Source: Flavobacterium sp. I3-2 (GTDB taxonomy: Bacteria; Bacteroidota; Bacteroidia; Flavobacteriales; Flavobacteriaceae). From it: a stretch of 64,000 nucleotides of DNA. Under the pieces are notes generated by a model, which did no database searches, was not told where the DNA came from, and saw only the letters and a program-made list of their open reading frames with translations. The stretch is from positions 2,852,001-2,916,000 of the forward strand of contig NZ_CP058306.1 of assembly GCF_013389595.1 (NCBI RefSeq), read 5' to 3'. The translations under genes were made by a program, and so were the position numbers. Positions 52,187-61,437 of the stretch are shown piece by piece (position 1 is the first letter of the stretch; each line of letters begins with the position of its first letter).

Positions 52187-53161
52187 TTATAATAAGTGTT
52201 TATGATTCCAATACCAAGTTACAGCTTCTTGCAGACCTTGGCGAATGACATGTGTCGGTTGATAACCTAAAAATTCTTTAGCTTTATGTACGGACGCTAA
52301 TGAATGTGGAATATCTCCTTGGCGGTTTGGACCGTGATTCACAGGAATATTAGAAATCTCCGAATCAAATGCCGTTAAAAATTCTTTTATATAGCTTACC
52401 AATTGGTTTAAGTTGGTACGATCACCTACAGCTGTATTGTACACGGTATTGATTGCCAATGGATTTTTGGTTAACATTGCCAACTCATTCATTTGAATTA
52501 CATTATCGATGTACGTGAAATCACGAGAATTTTCACCGGTGCCATTAATCGTTGGTGACTCGTGTTGAATTAACAATTTCGTAAACAATGGAATAACCGC
52601 TGCATAAGCGCCACGTGTGTTTTGACGACGACCAAAAACATTAAAATAACGCAAACCAATGATTTCCATTCCATACGTTTTAGCGAATACATCGGCATAT
52701 AATTCATTTACATACTTAGTAACCGCATAAGGTGATAATGGTTTACCGATAACATCTTCTACTTTAGGTAAAGCTTCCGAATCACCATAGGTTGAAGAAG
52801 ATGCTGCATACACAAAACGTTTAATACCTGCATCACGTGCTGCTACTAACATGTTTAAGAAACCAGAAACATTAACTTCATTTGAAGTAATTGGGTCATT
52901 TATCGATCTTGGAACTGAACCTAATGCTGCTTGATGTAATACATAATCTACGTTATGTACTGCTTTTTGGCAAGTTTCAAAATCACGAATATCTCCTTCA
53001 ATCAATGTATAGTTTTCATTAGAAAAAAATTCTTCGATATTATGTCGATATCCCGTAGCAAAATTATCTAAACATGTTACTTTATAACCTTTGTTTAAGA
53101 AATATTCGGTTAGATTAGAACCGATGAAGCCTGCTCCCCCTGTAATTAATATGTGTTTCAT
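52187..53161 (-). CDS. UDP-GlcNAc 4-epimerase, WbpP/TviC-like SDR (324 aa)
   Basis: ILITGGAGFIGSNLTEYF is the NAD-binding loop. YAASSSTYGDSEALPKVED gives the catalytic Ser/Thr region, and SPYAVTKYVNELYA the YxxxK pair. LRYFNVFGRRQNTRGAYAAVIPLF is typical of the WbpP/Gne group acting on N-acetylated sugars. With the adjacent dehydrogenase it would give UDP-GalNAc and then UDP-GalNAcA (or the GlcNAc forms). It is 17 nt upstream of the dehydrogenase gene. Confidence 0.92.
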   Translation of the reverse strand: MKHILITGGAGFIGSNLTEYFLNKGYKVTCLDNFATGYRHNIEEFFSNENYTLIEGDIRDFETCQKAVHNVDYVLHQAALGSVPRSINDPITSNEVNVSGFLNMLVAARDAGIKRFVYAASSSTYGDSEALPKVEDVIGKPLSPYAVTKYVNELYADVFAKTYGMEIIGLRYFNVFGRRQNTRGAYAAVIPLFTKLLIQHESPTINGTGENSRDFTYIDNVIQMNELAMLTKNPLAINTVYNTAVGDRTNLNQLVSYIKEFLTAFDSEISNIPVNHGPNRQGDIPHSLASVHKAKEFLGYQPTHVIRQGLQEAVTWYWNHKHLL

Positions 53162-53166
53162 TATGT

Positions 53167-54027
53167 TTACTTACAAACTTTCATTAAATATTCACCATAA
53201 CCACTTTTAATCAGTGGTTGGGCTATTTTGGTTAATTGTTCTTTGTTGATGTATCCCATACGGTAGGCTACCTCTTCGATTGCTCCGATTTTAAGTCCTT
53301 GACGTTCTTCTATGACTTGTACGAATTGCCCGGCTTGCATTAAAGAAGTAAAGGTGCCGGTGTCTAACCAAGCTGTTCCGCGATCAAAAACACCTACTTT
53401 TAGGTTTCCTTGGGCTAAATATCTTTTGTTTACATCGGTGATTTCGTACTCGCCACGTGCTGAAGGTTGGATGCTTTTTGCAATTTCTACGACACTATTA
53501 TCATAAAAATACAAACCTGGAACTGCATAATTTGATTTAGGGTTTAAAGGTTTTTCTTCAATTGATATGACTTGATTGTTTTCGTTGAACTCGACAACTC
53601 CGTAACGTTCTGGATCACTCACAGGATATGCAAAAACGACTCCGCCTGATACATCCGTACAACTTTGAAGCAGTTTTGACATACCTGAACCATAGAAGAT
53701 GTTATCTCCTAATATCAAAGCTACTTTATCGTTACCGATAAATTTTTCTCCAATGATAAAAGCTTGAGCTAATCCGTTTGGTTCAGCCTGCTCTGCATAT
53801 TCAAAACGACAACCTAATTGGGTTCCGTCTCCTAAAAGTTTTTTGAAATGAGGTACATCATGAGGGGTTGAGATAATAAGAATCTCATTAATTCCTGCTA
53901 ACATAAGAGTCGAAAGCGGATAATATATCATAGGTTTATCGTAAACAGGCATCAACTGCTTGCTTACCGCCAAAGTTAACGGATGCAGACGCGTTCCCGA
54001 ACCTCCGGCTAAAATAATTCCCTTCAT
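53167..54027 (-). CDS. rfbA: Glucose-1-phosphate thymidylyltransferase (286 aa)
   Basis: [46 protein letters not shown] is the unmistakable RfbA/RmlA start, with the nucleotide loop GGSGTRL and the K of [25 protein letters not shown] and [10 protein letters not shown] are further signatures. Length is normal. It makes dTDP-glucose, but rfbB, rfbC and rfbD are not in the window, so the rest of the dTDP-sugar route must lie elsewhere. It is the first gene of the leftward operon. Confidence 0.95.
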   Translation of the reverse strand: MKGIILAGGSGTRLHPLTLAVSKQLMPVYDKPMIYYPLSTLMLAGINEILIISTPHDVPHFKKLLGDGTQLGCRFEYAEQAEPNGLAQAFIIGEKFIGNDKVALILGDNIFYGSGMSKLLQSCTDVSGGVVFAYPVSDPERYGVVEFNENNQVISIEEKPLNPKSNYAVPGLYFYDNSVVEIAKSIQPSARGEYEITDVNKRYLAQGNLKVGVFDRGTAWLDTGTFTSLMQAGQFVQVIEERQGLKIGAIEEVAYRMGYINKEQLTKIAQPLIKSGYGEYLMKVCK

Positions 54028-54666
54028 GTGTTGTTTTTGTTTTTGGTTTTTTGGTTTTGATTGTTAAAAAAATAGCACTTATTTACATAATGCTTTCTTT
54101 TTAACATTCGGTTGTAAAAGTAAATAAACCTAATTACCCAACCAAACTTTATTGTGATATATTTTATTTTTAACAAGCTAGCAATAAAAAAGTTAACAAA
54201 TAAACAATAAATAATACATTTTGTTAAAAATAAAACGATTACTCAAATCAATAATCTCAAAAAGCTAAAATTACTTAGCGATATTGAATTTAACTCACTT
54301 TTTTACTATCAAAAATGTGAAGTTAGTTGTCGTTTTTATTTTTTCTGTCGAAAAAAACAAAAAGGTAAATAATTTATGAAACTAAAAAAAGTAATAAAAA
54401 ATAGGAAATACAGTTAACTAATTAACTTTTACTTTAAAAATTAATGGTTGAAAAAATTCACTTATAAACCATCAATTGAATAATGTCAATTGAAAGATTA
54501 AAGATTTGGAAAAACTGTAATGAGTATAAACTGAACCTAACAGCAAATAATTTCAGCAAATATTTCCAAAACTATAAATTATTACCTCTTTTAATTTGTA
54601 AAATTTACTAATCAACAACGTATAACGTAACTCACAAATTATTTTTTGCATGAAGTTCTTACAATG
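54028..54666. promoter_or_regulatory. AT-rich spacer with the polysaccharide operon promoter region
   Basis: No gene, no hairpin of note and none of the A/B repeats were seen in these 640 nt. The leftward operon promoter must lie in its left part, and the 3' end of the 975-aa gene borders the right end. Confidence 0.35.
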
Positions 54667-57594
54667 TTAATTTTTTTTAAAAACGGTATAAAAAGGAATA
54701 TCAATTTTAAATCCGATTGTCCATTGAATTAAATCTATTGCTCGATTATTAACTATAAGTTGTTGGTCATTTAAATACTTGTCTACCTGAACGAAACTGG
54801 CTCCTGTATAAGCTACAAATGGTGTTTTTGGGATGTTAAATAAAAATTTAACTCCTGGACTAAATAATTCTTTTATACTTACCTTTTGCTTGTGACTGTA
54901 ATCTGAACTTGACCACAAATAATGATTAACTAAATTTCCTAATTCTAAAAATTGTACAAAGGTTCCGAATCTTTTACCCGAATAGGTTAGACCAATCGGT
55001 GCCGTTACTCCATAAATAAATGAATTTTTATAATCACTTGGCTGACTCTGAACAAATTGATAACCAGTAAACAAACCTACATATCCATTTATCGTGAAAG
55101 TACTTTTATTTTTTCGTTTTATCATATAGGACTCTTTAGGCGAAAACATTTCTTCAATAGCTGAATAAACTTCTTTCTCATCTTTAGCGTTTATGATTTC
55201 AGAAAAAATAGTAGTTGTTTTTAAAAGTTTATTTATTGCATTATTTTTAAAACTACCTTGAAAATCATCAAATTCAATATCGAAAACTTCATAATTACTA
55301 TTACTCATTATTTTTAATGGATTTTCAACTAAATCAATTAGTAAGTTTGTGAGAATTAAAGAATTCTGAATATTTTCTTCATCTATTTTTGAATCTAAAC
55401 TTGGAAAATTTTCTTTAAAAATCATAGACAAAAAGGAATTGTCATTGGCTTTAAAATTGATTAATTCATTGCTGGCAATAGCAATTTTTACTGATTTAAG
55501 TTCATTTTTTAATTCTGAAATGGTAAAAAAATTTTCAGTTTCTCCAACGATTTTAATTTGATTTTCTTTATATTTTTCAAAACTAATAGTAACATTATTA
55601 CATTCAATTTTTGTCCTTTTGATTTTATTTGCATCTACAATTTTAATTGGCTTTGCAGATGCGTTGAAAAAAACATTAATTGTATTGTCTTGAATATTTA
55701 TCGTATAATTTGAGTTTGAAAAAATAGGTTTTATAAATGTAATAGTATTTTGAGTAACTGCCTTGAAATCTTTTTTCACAATTTGTTGACCAATTTTATA
55801 CAAAATCTGTAACTGATCAATCTCTGAATACATATCAGAATTAAAGCTATCATAGGTAACATTGTAATTTGGATCTACGTATTTTAATAAATCAATCATT
55901 TTGTTCCAAGCCAAAATAAATGAGGGATGATTTTCATCCAAAGCTGCTTTACTTAATGCGTCTAATTGAGAGAAGTCTAATAACAAATTTGCTAATTGCT
56001 TTCGTTTACTAGTATTTAATTTATCTGTAAAAATATTTTGAAAGACTTGTTTTTCGTAAACTCCGTATTTAATTTCGATTAAATCCAATAAATCTTTCCA
56101 CTGCTCTTCTGAAATATTATTAATCTGCTCTGAAGTTATATAATACATTTTTTTGTCATAAATGGTATAAAACTCATTAGAAACGATATACAAAAGAGCT
56201 GTTATATCTTTTAAGTGTTGTTGATTATTATAGAAATCACTCTCTTTTCCCTTTTCATAAAAATTTTTTAATATAGATCTGTAATTGTGACGCTCATTTA
56301 TTAGTTTTTGAAAATAATTTACACTCTTAACTGTAGCTTTAATATTTTGTAATTCAGATAAACGATTGTTATAAACAGCTTGATTTTCTAACCAACTACT
56401 ATTGATCAGATTTGTTGGCATTTTTACAAAATCCGATGACAAACTTGTACGCCAATTATCATTTAAATCTTTCAGTCTATCAAGATCAAAAGTTTCAAGC
56501 ACTTCCTTCGTTTCCGGAAAGGTATCCCATAATAATGGGTTTTGAATTTCTCTTTGTAAATATTGTACAAACCAAATCATAGTTTCCTGCTTAGCTCTAT
56601 TAGCCATAAATTGGGCAACAGAGTTGATAATATCTGTTTGACTTGGAACTCTATATCCTGATATTTCCTGATTATTTTCTTGAACTACCCTACGCGTCTC
56701 ATTGATTCTAGCGTTGATTTGATTTCGATCTATTTGAAAAATCCCCTTTTCTTCATAAGCTATTAAATTATCTAAATAATTATTCACTAAATTATTCACT
56801 AATTTATTTCTAGAGTCTGATAAAGTTGAATAATACGATTTATAATATTTAACAAATGAATACACATTTAAATTTGAATTGCTTAATTTATCATATTCTT
56901 CTTTAAACGTTTTCTTGTTTGGATCTTTAATATAATTGAAGTTGTTAATTATTTCTTTATACTGTTTTGAATCTAGAAAAACAGTGTTTGATAGTATTTC
57001 TACATTTTTTTTAAAAAAATCATCACTTAAATCATCTACAATAAAACCATCTGAATTAGTAAAAATGAAATCTTTTACAGGAGTTATAATATCTACATTT
57101 CTGTAAGCATAGATAACTTTATTTAGTTCCTCAATGTCATTTTTTATCTTCGCATTCCTACCGCTAAATATTCCTTTGTATTTTTTTTCAATACCATCAA
57201 ACTTAGCATCAACTCCTAAAACTGATTTGAAGTAATTGTTTAAATCAATTTTTAATTCTTCTCTTATATTATTACTTAAGTTTTTTTGAAGTGAAGATAT
57301 CAGCAAGGTATCACTTTTCGAATTTTGTGCTAGGTAGTTCAAATAGCCTAAAGCGTCTAAACTATTTGTTTTTGTAGAAATTGCTCTAGCTAAATAAAAC
57401 AAATTATAGATTGGTTCTCCTGAAACATCACTTTGTTCTTCAAAATATTGATTAGAATTCGTTTTGAGTTTACAATTTATTTCATGTGAAAATGAATTAT
57501 AAAAAATAGCTGTACGTTTTGTGTCATTTACAGCAAATAAATTACTGGTTACTACTAGAGAAAGTAAACAGATATGCCTTTTAGAACTTTTCAT
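54667..57594 (-). CDS. Very large secreted envelope protein of unknown function (975 aa)
   Basis: MKSSKRHICLLSLVVTSNLFAVND is a signal peptide. Residues about 30-650 are mainly helical, rich in N, K, D and Y, without recognisable motif. Residues about 650-850 look more beta-rich (KIVDANKIKRTKIECNNVTISFEKYKENQIKIVG). The final 120 residues (FTINGYVGLFTGYQFVQ ... NSFIYGVTAPIGLTYSGKRFGTFVQFLELGN ... IDLIQWTIGFKIDIPFYTVF) have the alternating pattern of an outer-membrane beta-barrel end. It may be anchored in the outer membrane by that end. It is isolated between two long spacers. Confidence 0.7.
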   Translation of the reverse strand: MKSSKRHICLLSLVVTSNLFAVNDTKRTAIFYNSFSHEINCKLKTNSNQYFEEQSDVSGEPIYNLFYLARAISTKTNSLDALGYLNYLAQNSKSDTLLISSLQKNLSNNIREELKIDLNNYFKSVLGVDAKFDGIEKKYKGIFSGRNAKIKNDIEELNKVIYAYRNVDIITPVKDFIFTNSDGFIVDDLSDDFFKKNVEILSNTVFLDSKQYKEIINNFNYIKDPNKKTFKEEYDKLSNSNLNVYSFVKYYKSYYSTLSDSRNKLVNNLVNNYLDNLIAYEEKGIFQIDRNQINARINETRRVVQENNQEISGYRVPSQTDIINSVAQFMANRAKQETMIWFVQYLQREIQNPLLWDTFPETKEVLETFDLDRLKDLNDNWRTSLSSDFVKMPTNLINSSWLENQAVYNNRLSELQNIKATVKSVNYFQKLINERHNYRSILKNFYEKGKESDFYNNQQHLKDITALLYIVSNEFYTIYDKKMYYITSEQINNISEEQWKDLLDLIEIKYGVYEKQVFQNIFTDKLNTSKRKQLANLLLDFSQLDALSKAALDENHPSFILAWNKMIDLLKYVDPNYNVTYDSFNSDMYSEIDQLQILYKIGQQIVKKDFKAVTQNTITFIKPIFSNSNYTINIQDNTINVFFNASAKPIKIVDANKIKRTKIECNNVTISFEKYKENQIKIVGETENFFTISELKNELKSVKIAIASNELINFKANDNSFLSMIFKENFPSLDSKIDEENIQNSLILTNLLIDLVENPLKIMSNSNYEVFDIEFDDFQGSFKNNAINKLLKTTTIFSEIINAKDEKEVYSAIEEMFSPKESYMIKRKNKSTFTINGYVGLFTGYQFVQSQPSDYKNSFIYGVTAPIGLTYSGKRFGTFVQFLELGNLVNHYLWSSSDYSHKQKVSIKELFSPGVKFLFNIPKTPFVAYTGASFVQVDKYLNDQQLIVNNRAIDLIQWTIGFKIDIPFYTVFKKN

Positions 57595-58180
57595 AAAATA
57601 ATAATGTTTTTCAGGTAAAAATATTATTATTAATTAACAAAACGTATTTTTTTAGATTAAAAAACTAATTTAAAGTTATAATGCATGAAATTTTAAAGAT
57701 GAATAATGAATATTAAGGAATAAAAGGTGAAAATACAATTACATGATAAATAATTCACTTTAAAAATTGATTCATTGAAAAAAACACGTTTAAATTGTAG
57801 ATTAAAAAAACTAAATATTAAAATATTGAACAACAAATAACATTAGTAAATATTCAAAAAAATCTTTAACTTATAACATTTTCAAATTAAATGTCTGCAT
57901 TAAGCAATAGGCTTTATGTTGAGTTCTAAATCATATTATTGTTTTAAAGTTCAACTCCCTATTTTCCCATTCTTTTTTCCTTTTTAGGCTATAGGCTGTA
58001 TGCTTTAAGCTGAGTTCTAAGTCGAAATATCGTTTTAAAGTTCTATTCCCGATTCTCTTTTCCCGATTCTCTATTCCAATGAACGTTTTTGTTAGTACTT
58101 CAAATTCTATTATATCATGCTGCACTTGATGCAGTATCGCATCTTGTTTTTTTCTTTTCTTTAAAAGCACTAAAGAAAAC
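57595..58180. repeat. AT-rich spacer leading into repeat DNA
   Basis: The first 280 nt are AT-rich and should hold the promoter of the 975-aa gene. From 57880 on there are TAGGCTTTATG-type short units, TTCCCGATTCTC phrases and the TGCTGCACTTGATGCAGTATCGCA phrase. No gene was seen. Confidence 0.5.
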
Positions 58181-58271
58181 AAATACAAGCCTAAATGACT
58201 TATTTTTTCAAACTGAGCGTATAAGGCGTAGTATTCATGAGAAACTAAAACAAATATTAACGCTTGAATAA
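58181..58271 (+). repeat. Mobile-like element B, copy 8
   Basis: AAATACAAGCC to GCTTGAATAA. The left flank is GCACTAAAGAAAAC and the right flank AAGGGGTTTCCGACGCAG. The flanks come from two different small hairpins (GCAC and GGGG types), so this copy sits at a mosaic junction. Confidence 0.75.
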
Positions 58272-58280
58272 AAGGGGTTT

Positions 58281-58410
58281 CCGACGCAGTATTTTAACGA
58301 TCTACTACGGCTTATTTCTAAAAACAACCGATCTTGCTTCGCTTCGGTCAGCGGTTGCTTTCTTACGAAATTTCACCTTGCAGATTCTCGTCAATATACT
58401 GTATGTCGGG
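58281..58410 (+). repeat. Long hairpin repeat A, stem type 2 (CAACCG variant)
   Basis: AAAACAACCG faces CGGTTGCTTTC. The outer arm CTCGTCAATATACTG gives a fuller match to CAGTATTTTAACGA than in other copies. Confidence 0.75.
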
Positions 58411-58662
58411 TTTACGATTCTGCTGAATATTGTGTTTTGTTTTTCAATGAACGTAGTTTGTTTCTACTTAATATTCTATTTTGTAGTTCTAAACTTGGTT
58501 ACTTCGTCACTTCGTTACTTGATTACTTGGTTACTTCGTCACTACGTCACTTGGTTACTTGGTTACTTGGTACAGTTCGCAAGCTCGGGTTAGCATCATA
58601 TTAAGTTTTTTGATTCTTATATTATTCTTTTGGATTACCCCCAAAAGAACCAAAAGGGGTTT
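58411..58662. repeat. Spacer with CTTSGTYA octamer array
   Basis: Ten in-register octamers lie at about 58492-58575, after the phrase TTTTGTAGTTCTAAACT. The CCCCCAAAAGAACCAAAAGGGG small hairpin precedes the next A repeat. No gene was seen. Confidence 0.65.
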
Positions 58663-58800
58663 CCGACGCAGTCTAAATACGGTCTAAATGGTTTCGAACG
58701 CTAAATCAAAAAGGTCTTGTTTTTTCAAAACTTCAGTCAGCTTTTTGATTTTACGCTTTTCTCAACTTTTAGACACTCGCATTTTGACTGTATGTCGGGG
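58663..58800 (+). repeat. Long hairpin repeat A, stem type 1, uninterrupted
   Basis: CTAAATCAAAAAGG pairs with CTTTTTGATTTTACG, and AGTCTAAATACGG pairs with the TTTTAGACACTCGCATTTTGACTG side. The apical loop reads CTTGTTTTTTCAAAACTTCAGTCAG, in which the small stem changed on both sides. Confidence 0.8.
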
Positions 58801-58938
58801 TTTCGATTCTACTAAATAGGTTATAAATGCTTTTTTTGTTCCGTTTTTTATAGCATCTTGTTTTTTGTATACTGGTTTAATAGTGCGAATTGTAATTCTT
58901 TATTTTATTTCTTCTTCTTTAAATGCACTAAAGAAGAC

Positions 58939-59028
58939 AAATACAAGCCTTTATGACTTGACTATTTACACTGAACGCGTAAGGCGCAGTATTCATGAGA
59001 ACAAAAAAAAATATAAACGCTCGAATAA
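58939..59028 (+). repeat. Mobile-like element B, copy 9
   Basis: It is 90 nt. It lies in GCACTAAAGAAGAC-B-AGTGC, the loop of a GCAC/GTGC hairpin that is uninterrupted at 59385-59405. Confidence 0.8.
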
Positions 59029-59034
59029 AGTGCT

Positions 59035-59258
59035 CCGACGCAGTATTTTAACGATCTACTACGGCTTATTTCTAAAAGGAACTGGTCTTGCCTTTTCAAA
59101 GCTTCAAATACAAGCCTTTATGACTTGATTAATTACACTGAGCGCGTAAGGCGACGTATTCATGAGAACTAAAACAAATATTTTCGCTCGAATAATCAGC
59201 AGTTCCTTTCTTACGAAATTTCACCTTGCAGATTTTCGTTAAAATCCTGTATGTCGGG
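59035..59258 (+). repeat. Long hairpin repeat A, stem type 2 (GGAACTG variant), with element B in its loop
   Basis: AAAAGGAACTG pairs with CAGTTCCTTT across an apical loop that holds B at 59106-59195. The uninterrupted form of the same variant is at 38340-38476. Confidence 0.8.
59106..59195 (+). repeat. Mobile-like element B, copy 10
   Basis: It is 90 nt, between AAAGCTTC and TCAGCAGTTCC. In the uninterrupted relative the junction reads AAAGTATCGGTCAGC, so B again stands in place of two bases. Confidence 0.8.
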
Positions 59259-59403
59259 GTTTCGATTCTGCAAAATAGGTTATAAATGCTTTCTTTGTTC
59301 CGTTTTTAATAGCATCTTGTTTTTTGTATACTGGTTTAATAGTGCGAATTGTAATTCTTTATTTTATTTCTTCTTCTTTAAATGCACTAAAGAAGCAAAG
59401 TGC

Positions 59404-59542
59404 TTCGACGCAGTCTAAATACGGTCTAAATGGTTTCGAACGCTAAATCAAAAAGGTCTTGCTTTTTCAAAGCTTCAGTCAGCTTTTTGATTTTACGCTT
59501 TTCTCAACTTTTAGACTACTCGTATTTTGACTGTATGTCGGG
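59404..59542 (+). repeat. Long hairpin repeat A, stem type 1, uninterrupted
   Basis: Nearly identical to the copy at 58663-58800 but with the apical loop CTTGCTTTTTCAAAGCTTCAGTCAG. The upstream 130 nt (from TTTTTTGTATACTGG) are also shared with the copy at 58860. Confidence 0.8.
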
Positions 59543-60483
59543 TTTACGATTCTGCTGAATATTGTGTTTTGTTTTTCAATGAACGTGTTTTATTTGTACT
59601 TAATATCCCATTTTGTAGTTCTAAACTTGGTTACTACATTCACTATTTCACTATTTCACTATTTGATGTCGGGGTTTCGATTCTGCAAAATAGGTTATAA
59701 ATGCTTTTTTTAGTCTGTTTTTTTATTTGTTCTACCGAGTATATTTAGTACTCGATTTACTATTTCCCAATTTCCCAATTCCCTATTTGATGTCGGGTTA
59801 CGTTTCTGCTGAATATTGTGTTTTGTTTTTCAATGAACGTAGTTTGTTTCTACTTAATATTCTATTTTGTAGTTCTAAACTTGGTTACTTCGTCACTTCG
59901 TCACTTGGTTACTTGGTTACTTGGTTACTATATACGCTTTGTTTCTACTTAATATTTTATTTTGTAGTTCTAAACTCGGTCACTCGGTCACTTCGTTACT
60001 TGGTTACTTGGTTACTATATACGCTTTGTTTCTACTTAATATTCTATTTTGAACTTGAAACTTTGAACTTGAAACTTTTGACTTACATTCAGATCATTTC
60101 ATTTTCAAATCTTCAAATTATCACATTTTCAAATTCTAATCCTGATTCGGTGATGCGCAGATTCAAATTGATAGATAAAATTAACTCCTAATTAAATTTT
60201 CACAGATTTTGAATCTAATACATTCAATAAGTTTCGTAATTTGTTTGTCCTACGTAGTTTAATGGGTAAAAATCTGTATATCTGAGGGAATTCTATAATA
60301 CACTACAGGTTAATATAATTACATAAATCAAAAAACAGTAATAAAAATAACTTTTTGAAAAAAATTTTTCAGTTAACAGAAATCAATCTGTAATAAAACC
60401 AATGAGATTGTGCAATGAGAAGATCCTTTAAATACAAAAAACTCAAAAAGTGTAAATTTTTTGAGGCTTTATAAAAAATCAGA
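59543..60483. repeat. Repeat-derived spacer with octamer arrays
   Basis: CTTSGTYA octamer arrays lie at about 59882-59935 and 59974-60020, each followed by TATATACGCTTTGTTTCTACT. Further phrases are CTATTTCACTATTTCA and TTGAACTTGAAACTTTGA. The last 300 nt are plain AT-rich DNA. No gene was seen. Confidence 0.6.
60433..60465 (-). terminator. Rho-independent terminator of the coiled-coil protein gene
   Basis: On the minus strand CTCAAAAA pairs with TTTTTGAG around an 8-nt loop, followed by a T-run. It lies about 20 nt beyond the stop codon at 60484. Confidence 0.7.
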
Positions 60484-61107
60484 TTAAAATTTTAATTGTT
60501 CTGTCTGAAGAATTAGTTCATTTTTTTTCAACTCTAACTTTAATTCTTTTACTTGGGTATCTAGTTTGAGAATTTTAGATTTTGCTTTTATCTCTTTTTC
60601 TAAAGTTAGCTTTTTGTTCAACATATTTTTTTCGTATTGTGTTGTGGTCTTTTTTAGGTTGTTATCTGCTTTTAAAAGTTTAGCTTTTGTTTTGGTTACA
60701 TTTTTTTGAGCTTTTTCTATAGAGTTGTTAGATTTTGCTAATTGTTTGGCTTCTTTTAGTTTTTCTTTTTGAGATTTTTGAAGATTTTTTAATTCTTTTT
60801 TTATATAACTTACTTCTTGATCAGCTGTTTTCTGAACGCGTTTTGCATCTTCTGTTTTTACTTTATCTTTTAATTTTTTAGCTTCTGAGGTTTGAATAGC
60901 TAACTGTTTTGCTTGACTATCTTTTATAATTAAATCTTGCTTTTTCAATTCTATAGCTTCACCAATTTTAGCTGCTTCAGCATTTAACTCAGTTATTTTT
61001 TCTTTAGAAGATTGAATTAACTCAACTGTAGTTTTTGCATCTTGTGCATTTGAATAAAAAAATGAAATTAATAAAAATAACACGGTAATTTTCAATTTAC
61101 TCTTCAT
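60484..61107 (-). CDS. Secreted coiled-coil protein (207 aa)
   Basis: A signal peptide (MKSKLKITVLFLLISFFYSNAQ) is followed by a nearly uninterrupted Lys/Glu/Leu/Ala coiled coil from residue 25 to the end, with no other domain. Heptad-type spacing of L, I and A is visible (ITELNAEAAKIGEAIELKKQDLIIKDSQAKQLAIQTSEAKKL). It is probably periplasmic and oligomeric. Function is unknown, and no partner gene is adjacent. Confidence 0.75.
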   Translation of the reverse strand: MKSKLKITVLFLLISFFYSNAQDAKTTVELIQSSKEKITELNAEAAKIGEAIELKKQDLIIKDSQAKQLAIQTSEAKKLKDKVKTEDAKRVQKTADQEVSYIKKELKNLQKSQKEKLKEAKQLAKSNNSIEKAQKNVTKTKAKLLKADNNLKKTTTQYEKNMLNKKLTLEKEIKAKSKILKLDTQVKELKLELKKNELILQTEQLKF

Positions 61108-61437
61108 ATTGATATAATTTTATAATTTATACTAAACATTATTCAACAAGTATGCCAAGCAGAACTTTTTACCGAGACAAAATAAAAAATTATGATATTT
61201 TTTAGAATAAAACCAAACAAAAACTTAATTTTAAAATAAATAAAATAATAAATAAATAAAAAAAACGAATAATCATCATAAAACACTATTTTAACTAACA
61301 CCTTTTAAATAGTTGCCTTTGGTAATTCTCTTTTAATAAATTATTTATTTTTAATTGGAATAGAAAAAAAACCACACTTGGTTAATTTTTTATTTTTTTT
61401 ATATATATTTAACAAAAAAAAACAAAAAATATACTAC
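61108..61437. promoter_or_regulatory. Divergent AT-rich promoter spacer
   Basis: This 330-nt spacer separates the leftward coiled-coil gene from the rightward 195-aa gene and must hold both promoters. It is extremely AT-rich. I see no hairpin or repeat and cannot fix a promoter. Confidence 0.35.

Noticed and set aside
9117..59542. A repeats as integron attC sites
   Set aside because: attC sites have conserved ends with variable loops. Here the apical loop is conserved and the stem varies, no RYYYAAC/GTTRRRY boxes are evident and no integrase gene is in the window.
58089..60191. Four frames of 60-154 codons on the plus strand
   Set aside because: They cover A and B repeats, octamer arrays and spacer phrases; amino-acid repeats such as TRSLRYLVTWLL are translations of the octamers.
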